A program made the translations under genes and the position numbers. Below, one piece after another: positions 24,086 through 30,236 of a DNA stretch of 32,512 nt. Under the pieces are notes generated by a model, which did not search any database, was not told the DNA's origin, and saw only the letters and a list, made by a program, of their open reading frames with translations. How positions within the stretch are numbered: the stretch's first letter is position 1; every line of letters begins with the position of its first letter. Origin of the DNA: an uncultured Asticcacaulis sp. (GTDB lineage: Bacteria; Pseudomonadota; Alphaproteobacteria; Caulobacterales; Caulobacteraceae); assembly GCA_946482045.1 (NCBI GenBank), contig CAMLPZ010000012.1, forward strand, positions 1 through 32,512, given 5' to 3'.

Positions 24086-24184
24086 GGTGAGTCTTTGCGC
24101 TATTTCGTTTCAGAAGCCAGGTTGTTGAACCCGATGGTAATACCACTGCTTACCTCTGGATAGCCGTTACGTCAAACAATGAGC

Positions 24185-24196
24185 ATCATATATGAA
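24185..24196. promoter_or_regulatory. Candidate operator upstream of iclR gene 2
   Basis: ATCATATATGAA contains the perfect palindrome TCATATATGA and matches the receptor-promoter site TTCATATATGAA at 11 of 12 positions. It lies 100-111 bp upstream of the IclR start codon on the minus strand. Confidence 0.45.
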
Positions 24197-24277
24197 AAGA
24201 GATTTTGACGTTTTTCACTGTGGGGGAGCAAAAAAAATAAGGGAAGAGGGTGGATTATTTTATTTGGAAAAGTAAAT

Positions 24278-24313
24278 TTTATATTTGATTTTCTGGCGAC
24301 GATCGCGTAAGTT
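24278..24313 (+). promoter_or_regulatory. Promoter-like sequence of candidate sRNA A
   Basis: TTTATATTTGAT (24278-24289) is repeated exactly before sRNA B. TTGATT (24285-24290) could be the -35 box and, after 17 bp, TAAGTT (24308-24313) a weak -10 box. The 12-mer also fits the local operator consensus, so it may be a promoter element, an operator, or both. Confidence 0.4.
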
Positions 24314-24319
24314 CGCGGG

Positions 24320-24426
24320 GCTTCCCTGCTAATGAAGCGACAACTGATTTCACTCGCTTTGTTGTGTCTTCCCTGGCAAATGAGCGAGATAAGCCCTCTT
24401 GTTGTCAGACAAGAGGGTTTCTTTTT
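24320..24426 (+). ncRNA. Candidate small RNA A
   Basis: About 107 nt between a promoter-like sequence and a strong terminator, with no credible ORF. It holds an imperfect direct repeat, CTTCCCTGCTAATGAAGCGA (24321-24340) and CTTCCCTGGCAAATGAGCGA (24368-24387). Each copy has a CTTCCC run that could pair with purine-rich ribosome binding sites. AAGCGA near 24335 can pair with TCGCTT near 24354, and ACAAC with GTTGT. The 5' end is estimated from the -10 position. Confidence 0.5.
24394..24426 (+). terminator. Intrinsic terminator of candidate sRNA A
   Basis: CCCTCTTGT (24394-24402) pairs perfectly with ACAAGAGGG (24409-24417) around a 6-nt loop and is followed by TTTCTTTTT (24418-24426). It does not belong to any protein gene on the plus strand, because the nearest upstream plus-strand gene ends 1.1 kb earlier. 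Confidence 0.85.
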
Positions 24427-24489
24427 GCGTAGGCGCAGGCCAGGGCGCATCTCTTCCACTTCCATTTAAAGTCACATATAAAATATTAT

Positions 24490-24524
24490 TTTATATTTGA
24501 TCTTTGCGACGCGCCGTGTATTAT
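24490..24524 (+). promoter_or_regulatory. Promoter-like sequence of candidate sRNA B
   Basis: The 12-mer TTTATATTTGAT (24490-24501) repeats the one before sRNA A. TTGATC (24497-24502), 16 bp and TATTAT (24519-24524) make a reasonable sigma-70 -35/-10 pair. Confidence 0.5.
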
Positions 24525-24530
24525 GGCGTT

Positions 24531-24655
24531 GTAAGCGTCTCATCTGGGCATAGTCCCTAGCTGTGTTCGAGCCAAGCTTATCCGCGCCACCTTTTCTTCT
24601 CCTCGTCTCAGGTGGTGAGATTACTCCCCTTGCCCTATGGGGCAAGGGGTTTTTT
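24531..24655 (+). ncRNA. Candidate small RNA B with an anti-Shine-Dalgarno loop
   Basis: About 125 nt from the estimated start after TATTAT to a strong terminator. CCACC (24587-24591) pairs with GGTGG (24611-24615) to expose a 19-nt loop made almost entirely of pyrimidines, containing CTTCTCCTC, which is complementary to GAGGAGAAG-type ribosome binding sites. Alphaproteobacterial trans-acting sRNAs often present CU-rich loops in this way. A frame of 73 codons crosses the region but runs through the terminator and has no ribosome binding site. Confidence 0.55.
24626..24655 (+). terminator. Intrinsic terminator of candidate sRNA B
   Basis: CCCCTTGCCC (24626-24635) pairs with GGGCAAGGGG (24640-24649) and is followed by six T residues (24650-24655). 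It stands 225 bp before the receptor start, so it ends a separate short transcript. Confidence 0.85.
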
Positions 24656-24716
24656 AAGAGGCAAGCTCCGGCCTATTTCGATTATGCGCTGCGGCCTGGC
24701 CACGAAGCTTCGGTTT

Positions 24717-24756
24717 GTGACACGGACGCAACAGCCACTTATAATTCATATATGAA
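24717..24756 (+). promoter_or_regulatory. Sigma-70 promoter of the TonB receptor gene with overlapping operator
   Basis: GTGACA (24717-24722), a 17-bp spacer and TATAAT (24740-24745) form a near-consensus promoter. Directly after the -10 box, overlapping the expected start point, is TTCATATATGAA (24745-24756), the core of a 14-bp perfect palindrome (24744-24757). A protein bound there would block transcription, so the receptor is probably under repression that is lifted by a ligand. The leader to the ATG would be about 130 nt. Confidence 0.6.
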
Positions 24757-24880
24757 TATAAATTCCATACTTGAAGTTTTTTGAGCGCTGCGCAATGGTC
24801 CTACAAATGGTCGGAGCCGTACTGTCCATAAGCGATAAACAAAGCGGCGACGGGCGAGGATCAACGTGAGGAAACGGGAA

Positions 24881-27800
24881 ATGAAATTATCTACGCGTAA
24901 ATTAATGCTGGGTGGCACGGTGTCGGCTTTGGCCGTCATGACGATCGCCATGTCCGCACAGGCTCAGGATGCGCCAGCCGCCACCACGGAAGCGGCGGCG
25001 GATGATAACGTCCTTGTGGTTACGACGCGCCGTAAGGCGCTTCAGAGTGCAATCGAAATCAAAAAGAACTCCGACACGATCGTCGACTCGGTTGTCGCCG
25101 ACGAGGCTGGCAAGCTGCCCGACAATTCGATCACCGAAGTCCTTCAACGCGTTTCGGGCGTGACTATATCCCGTTTCAACGCGACCAACGGGGGCAGCTC
25201 CGCGTTCCAGATCGAAGGTACGGGTGTCGCCGTGCGTGGCCTTCCCTTCAATTCGAGCACGCTCAACGGCCAGCAGTTGTTCAGCGCCAATGGCGCGAGC
25301 GCCATCAGCTGGAACGAAGTCACGCCCGAGTTGATGGCTGGTGTCGATGTCTACAAGGCGTCGCGCGCTGACCTGATTGAGGGCGGGACGTCCCAGATCA
25401 ATCTTCGCACCCATCTGCCCTTCGATTTCAAGACCCCTCAGCTCAACCTCACAGCTGGCGTTAGCTACGGCACCCAGGTGAAAGAGGCTTCGCCGCGCAT
25501 TTCCGCGATGTTCTCCAAGCGTTTCGACACCAATATCGGTGAGTTTGGCGTGTTATGGGATCTGGCCTACAGCAGTCTGCACCAGCAGAGCAGCAACTTG
25601 CAGGTTGGCGCCATGTTCGGTGAATGGGCGACGGACTCTGTCCGTGACGATCATATGGCTTTTGTTCCCAGCTCCTTCAACTGGAGCAACAATATCAGTC
25701 AGCGCGAGCGGTACGGCGCCTATCAGGCCGTCCAGTGGAAGCCGACGGACAACCTGACGTTCACCAACACGGTGTTCTACTCGGAATATCACGACAATGG
25801 CTGGTCGCAGAGCGGTGGCGTAGGGTCGAGCCCTACCGCCTCGTCCGCCGTTATGCCCAAGGTCGGCACCCCGGTTGACTATGATGCCAATGGCGCCTTC
25901 CGTAAGGGCAGCCTCACGGTCGGGTCCACTGGCAATTCGGTGGATTGGCAGAACACGACCGCGAGCGACAGTTTTGTGGCGGCGAACGGCTGGTTCCCCA
26001 CCCACTACAGGATCGATTGCGGCGGCGTCTTTGGCAGTCCCGCCTCGTCGCTTCAGTGGGACTGGTCGGCCGATGGAGGTATCGATCCGAACAATCCCCC
26101 TGCGAATTGGAATGGCAAGCGTCTGGTGCAATGTGGGCCCGCAGGCACGTTTAATCCGAGCGGCGGCGCATCGGCGTCGCACAGCAAAAGCTCCACACTC
26201 GATATTACGCAACGCTTCGTCTGGACGCCCGGAGACCGCTTGGCGGTGCGCGGCAGCGTGCAATATGTCAGTTCCCGCATGACCGGGGAAAACATGTTTG
26301 TTGGCCTCGCTCAGACCAGCCCGCTGGTGACGTCGATGGATGTCGACCTGGCGGGGGAGCTGCCAATGTTGTCTGGCCTTTCCACCGACGGCCTTCTCGA
26401 TAAGAGCAAGGCGTATCTCAGCAGTTTCGGCTATCATAAACCCAATAACAAGGGGACAATGGCCGCCGCCCATTTCGATGTTCAATACCATGTCAGCGAT
26501 GATGGCTTCCTGCGCAGCATCAGTTTTGGCGGTCGTTCAGCCACCCGCTCAGAAAAAGACGACAATGTGGGGACCTATTGGGCGCCGCTTAGCCAGTCGT
26601 GGCTGGCGGATCCTTGGCCGGCGCATCCCAACGATCCGACCTATGGCGCGGGGAATATTCAGTATCTGACGAACGCGAACGTCCCGTCGTCCGATTATGA
26701 AATCGCCACCTTCCCGAATTTCTTCGGCGGCGCGACGCCTGTTCCCGCGCAGCTTCTCGTCCCCAGCCAATCGCTCATGCAGAGTTATGACTGGTACTAC
26801 CTGCTCAAGACCTACAACGGCCAAATCGCCAATGGAACCGCGGATGAGTATTGGACGCGATATATCGATCAGGGGCTGAACAAGACCGATAGCCGCATTG
26901 CCACGAATGCCGTCTATGTCCAGGCCAAGTTCGCGCACAATGGTTTCGGATTCATTCCGGCGTTCTCGGGTAATATCGGCGTTCGTGCGTTCACCGAAAC
27001 CCTGACGGCGAGTGGTCTGCTGAGTACGCCGAACGCTCAGAGCCTTGCTCTGACCTTGCAGGACAGCATTGACTACTATAACGCGCAGCAGGTCCTGGAG
27101 GCTGATCCGAATGCGTCGCCGGTGTTCCCGACGCTCTATTCGTTTGTTCAAGGCTATAGTACACAGACCCGGGACTACAAATACCATCGTGTTCTGCCTT
27201 CGTTCAACATCAAGTTCGACGTAACCGACAAGTTCATCATTCGCGCTGCGGCGTCGACGGCGTCGGCTCCGCCGAATCTCAACGACATCCGCGCGGGTGG
27301 TTCGATTAGCGCCAGATCCGTTTCTGCCGGAAATCCGCAGGCACCAGGGATTCTCACAGGTGTGTCCGTCAACGGTGGCGGCGCGGATCTGAAGCCGACC
27401 ATGATCAACAGCCAGGATATCACGTTCGAATACTATCCGTCGTCGTCCAGCTTCTTCTACGTCGATCTGTTCGCCAAGCAGATCGATGATCTCCCGGTGT
27501 TCCATTCGTTCATCGCCAACAATCTTCCCATTCCGGCGAAGGCATACGCCAATGGTGATACGCCTCCTGTCGACGCAGGGGATCCGGACCCGGGGGTAGC
27601 GACAACACTCGATCTTCCGTGGCTGTATCTGCAGAACAAGACGTCGGACCAAAAGGCTTATATCCAGGGCTTTGAGATCGGTGGCCGCAAGTTCTTCGAT
27701 CAACTCCCTGGATGGTTCCGCGGGTTCGGCATTGATGGCAACCTGACCTACATCGACAGCAGAAACCCTGCCCAGCAGGCCAACAGCGTGTTGACCCCCC

Positions 27801-28291
27801 CTCCGGCCAATGGTTCCCTACCGGGCCTCAACCCGGACGGCACGGTGCCGCAGACCTACCCCGACCTCCCCTATGCCGGGCTGTCGAAGTGGGCCTACAA
27901 TATCCAGTTGCTGTACAGCCGCGGCAAGGTCAATTTCCGTCTGGCATACAACTGGCGCGACAAGGCGTTGCTGTCGACCAACGTCAATCCGCTGTCCTAT
28001 GCGACGAGCGGCGGCAACCCCTACATCCTCAATACCAGCCCGACCGTATTTGACGCCGCCCATTCCTATCCGGTGTACAACATGGTTCCGGCCTACATGG
28101 AAGAAGCGGGTTACCTGGACCTGGGCTTTGACTACAGCGTAAACAGCAAGGTTTCCGTTTCCTTCAACGCGAACAACCTGCTCAATACGAAGTCGAAAAC
28201 GGTTCAGGAGCCAGTGCCTGGCGTGTTCGCGCCGTACGACCATAACGTCAGCGATCAGCGCTACGAGCTCACCGTACGGGCGCGCTTCTAA
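24881..28291 (+). CDS. TonB-dependent outer-membrane receptor (Xanthomonas/Caulobacter long type)
   Basis: 1136 residues from ATG 24881, 9 nt after GAGG (an in-frame GTG at 24866 would add five charged residues before the signal). The signal peptide ends at about AQA28. A TonB-box-like NVLVVTT (43-49) is followed by the plug domain (SIEKN-type start, here IEIKKNSDTIVDSVV, then LPDNSITEVLQRVSGVTISR) and a long beta-barrel ending in the typical terminal phenylalanine (ELTVRARF). Such long receptors import glycans and other large substrates in Caulobacterales, whose genomes lack SusD-like partners. With the GH29, GH3 and GH2 genes around it, an oligosaccharide is the likely cargo. Confidence 0.93.
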   Translation: MKLSTRKLMLGGTVSALAVMTIAMSAQAQDAPAATTEAAADDNVLVVTTRRKALQSAIEIKKNSDTIVDSVVADEAGKLPDNSITEVLQRVSGVTISRFNATNGGSSAFQIEGTGVAVRGLPFNSSTLNGQQLFSANGASAISWNEVTPELMAGVDVYKASRADLIEGGTSQINLRTHLPFDFKTPQLNLTAGVSYGTQVKEASPRISAMFSKRFDTNIGEFGVLWDLAYSSLHQQSSNLQVGAMFGEWATDSVRDDHMAFVPSSFNWSNNISQRERYGAYQAVQWKPTDNLTFTNTVFYSEYHDNGWSQSGGVGSSPTASSAVMPKVGTPVDYDANGAFRKGSLTVGSTGNSVDWQNTTASDSFVAANGWFPTHYRIDCGGVFGSPASSLQWDWSADGGIDPNNPPANWNGKRLVQCGPAGTFNPSGGASASHSKSSTLDITQRFVWTPGDRLAVRGSVQYVSSRMTGENMFVGLAQTSPLVTSMDVDLAGELPMLSGLSTDGLLDKSKAYLSSFGYHKPNNKGTMAAAHFDVQYHVSDDGFLRSISFGGRSATRSEKDDNVGTYWAPLSQSWLADPWPAHPNDPTYGAGNIQYLTNANVPSSDYEIATFPNFFGGATPVPAQLLVPSQSLMQSYDWYYLLKTYNGQIANGTADEYWTRYIDQGLNKTDSRIATNAVYVQAKFAHNGFGFIPAFSGNIGVRAFTETLTASGLLSTPNAQSLALTLQDSIDYYNAQQVLEADPNASPVFPTLYSFVQGYSTQTRDYKYHRVLPSFNIKFDVTDKFIIRAAASTASAPPNLNDIRAGGSISARSVSAGNPQAPGILTGVSVNGGGADLKPTMINSQDITFEYYPSSSSFFYVDLFAKQIDDLPVFHSFIANNLPIPAKAYANGDTPPVDAGDPDPGVATTLDLPWLYLQNKTSDQKAYIQGFEIGGRKFFDQLPGWFRGFGIDGNLTYIDSRNPAQQANSVLTPPPANGSLPGLNPDGTVPQTYPDLPYAGLSKWAYNIQLLYSRGKVNFRLAYNWRDKALLSTNVNPLSYATSGGNPYILNTSPTVFDAAHSYPVYNMVPAYMEEAGYLDLGFDYSVNSKVSVSFNANNLLNTKSKTVQEPVPGVFAPYDHNVSDQRYELTVRARF

Positions 28292-28303
28292 CGGTCCGAA
28301 CGG

Positions 28304-28339
28304 GGAAGGGCGCTTCATCACGAAGCGCCCTTCCTTTTT
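28304..28339 (+). terminator. Intrinsic terminator of the receptor gene
   Basis: GGAAGGGCGCTTC (28304-28316) pairs perfectly with GAAGCGCCCTTCC (28322-28334) around a 5-nt loop and is followed by TTTTT. It starts 12 bp after the receptor stop. Confidence 0.92.
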
Positions 28340-28348
28340 CAATACGGT

Positions 28349-28457
28349 CTAGAGCATGATGGCGTTTAGGTTGAAATGCCATCGGCTCTCGGTTTTTGTT
28401 TTGTCGCGATATTTTGCCAAAAGCGGCCGCACACCTTTTTTGGAATTGTCGCTCTAG
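28349..28457. repeat. Intergenic palindromic repeat element of about 109 bp
   Basis: The element is bounded by CTAGAGC (28349-28355) and GCTCTAG (28451-28457), perfect 7-bp inverted ends. Inside, GATGGC and GCCATC near 28359 and 28378 form a hairpin followed by a T-rich stretch (TTTTTGTTTTG). From memory, the CTAGAGCATGATGGCGTTT beginning, the TTTTTGTTTTG middle and the GGAATTG...GCTCTAG end resemble dispersed intergenic repeats of Caulobacterales and Rhizobiales. It has no coding capacity. It lies between the receptor terminator and the halogenase gene. Confidence 0.6.
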
Positions 28458-28583
28458 CTGCCGGACCTTCCCGGTCGTTTATCGCCGGCGGCTTGCGCGA
28501 CTTGACCGACATCCACCCCACGCATAAGCCTGAAACCCATTCGCAAGACATGGCGTCCGGTGTTTTCATGGCGAGGTATGTTT

Positions 28584-30074
28584 ATGAATAGCGTACAACA
28601 ACAGGAAATCGTCATACTGGGCGGCGGCGCGGCGGGGTGGATCGCGGCCGCGTTGCTGGCCAGGAAGACGGATCGCAGTCAAACCCGCATTACCCTGGTT
28701 GAATCCGAGGAAATCGGCATCATCGGCGTTGGGGAGGCAACGGTCCCGTTGCTGACGCTCTGCAACGCTTTGCTCGGCATTGACGAATATGACTTTGTTC
28801 GCAGCACCCAGGGCACGTTCAAGCTGGGCATTGAATTCTGTGACTGGGGCGTTGCCGGAAACCGGCATTTCCACGCGTTCAGCGACTATGGTCACCAGGT
28901 TGACGGGGTATCGACCCACCACTACTGGCTGAGATTGCGGCAATCGGGCGATGAGCATCCGATCGACGACTATTCGTTCGCCTACGCCGTCGCCAAGAAT
29001 AACAATTTTGCGCCCATGGATCCGCAGAATTCGCGCTATCACTATGCCTATCATTTTGATGCTGCATTGTACGCCCGCTATCTGCGGGACGTGGCGACCG
29101 GGCTGGGCGTGCAGCGTATCGAAGGCAAGATGACGCACTTCGATCTGGATAGCGCCTCTGGCAATATTACCGCCATCCATCTTGCCAATGGCATTAAGGT
29201 TTCCGGCGATCTGTTTCTGGATTGCACGGGTTTCGCGTCCGAATTACTGGGCAAGGCGTTGGACACGCCATTTGTTGACTGGTCGCACTGGCTGCTTTGC
29301 AACAGCGCCATGGCGGTCCCATCGAAACGTACCGGCGCGCCCATGCCGTTTACGAGGTCCACCGCGCACGCCGGGGGCTGGCAATGGTCTATTCCACTGC
29401 AACATCGCAGCGGCAATGGCATGGTCTATAATTCGGATCTCTGGAGCGACGACGCGGCGCGCGACGCCTTGCTAGGCAATGTCGACGGCGAACTGTTGGC
29501 CGAACCCCGGGTGTTCCGCTTTACATCCGGGCATCGCAAGCTGTTCTGGAACCGCAATTGTATAGGGATCGGTTTCGCCTCCAGCTTTCTCGAACCGCTG
29601 GAGTCAACCGGTATACAGTTGATCATCCAGGGGGTCATGAAGTTGCTTCAATTCTTCCCCAAGGGGACCATCAACCCCGTTTTGCGCGACGAATATAACA
29701 GGATATCCTCACGCGAGATCGAGCGCATACGCGACTTCATCATTGCGCACTATTACCTCTCACGCCGGCCCGAGCCATTGTGGGCGGCGTGCCGTGACAT
29801 CGAGATACCTGACAGCCTTGCGCACAAGCTTGAGGTCTGGAACGCCAGCGGGCAAATCGTGCTGGGTGATTTAGAGTCCTATATGGAGCCAAGTTGGCTC
29901 GCGATCCTGCTGGGCAACGGCGCCGTTCCGGAACGCTACGCCGTAGCGGCTGATCTCTATCCGTTGGAGCAGATTCGCAAGGGTATGGAATCGCGCCGTG
30001 AAGAGATCATGCGTTCGGCGCAGGCGGTCACGTCGCATCAGGATTTCATCAATCGGTACTGCAAGGCTCTCTGA
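28584..30074 (+). CDS. Flavin-dependent tryptophan halogenase-like protein
   Basis: 496 residues from ATG 28584, 7 nt after GCGAGG (ATG 28578 is too close to it). Flavin-binding ILGGGAAGWIAAALLARK starts at residue 11. The halogenase hallmarks are kept: WxWxIP as W266-Q-W268-S-I-P, the catalytic lysine K80 in GTFKLGI, and E340 in EPLESTG. The family chlorinates or brominates tryptophan in natural-product pathways, using FADH2 from a partner reductase. No biosynthetic genes are present here; such copies beside TonB receptors are common in Caulobacterales and Xanthomonadales and have no settled function. Halogenation of a peptide, aromatic or glycan-linked compound is possible. Confidence 0.9.
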   Translation: MNSVQQQEIVILGGGAAGWIAAALLARKTDRSQTRITLVESEEIGIIGVGEATVPLLTLCNALLGIDEYDFVRSTQGTFKLGIEFCDWGVAGNRHFHAFSDYGHQVDGVSTHHYWLRLRQSGDEHPIDDYSFAYAVAKNNNFAPMDPQNSRYHYAYHFDAALYARYLRDVATGLGVQRIEGKMTHFDLDSASGNITAIHLANGIKVSGDLFLDCTGFASELLGKALDTPFVDWSHWLLCNSAMAVPSKRTGAPMPFTRSTAHAGGWQWSIPLQHRSGNGMVYNSDLWSDDAARDALLGNVDGELLAEPRVFRFTSGHRKLFWNRNCIGIGFASSFLEPLESTGIQLIIQGVMKLLQFFPKGTINPVLRDEYNRISSREIERIRDFIIAHYYLSRRPEPLWAACRDIEIPDSLAHKLEVWNASGQIVLGDLESYMEPSWLAILLGNGAVPERYAVAADLYPLEQIRKGMESRREEIMRSAQAVTSHQDFINRYCKAL

Positions 30075-30236
30075 GCGGTGCAGTGTCGACGAATGGCGTG
30101 TGCCAAAGTAAATCACCCGCACCGGGCACAGCTGCCCACTGAATTTTGCGTATCACTTTGACGCCGTGGAGTTGGCCTCCCGCGTGATCCAAACAAGGTG
30201 TATTTGGGGGGCAGGACAGTGAACAGGAAACTAAAC

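Noticed and set aside
24172..24465. 97-codon minus-strand frame over the candidate sRNA A region
   Set aside because: It is antisense to the terminator hairpin and promoter-like sequence, with low GC at third positions and no domain.
24563..24784. 73-codon frame before the receptor
   Set aside because: It crosses the strong terminator at 24626-24655 and the receptor promoter and has no ribosome binding site.
26549..27703. Minus-strand frame of 384 codons within the TonB receptor gene
   Set aside because: It lies wholly inside the beta-barrel coding sequence and is Arg- and Ile-rich without domains; a shadow of the real gene.
28376..28591. 71-codon frame between receptor and halogenase
   Set aside because: It starts within the intergenic repeat element and runs into the halogenase start, with no ribosome binding site.
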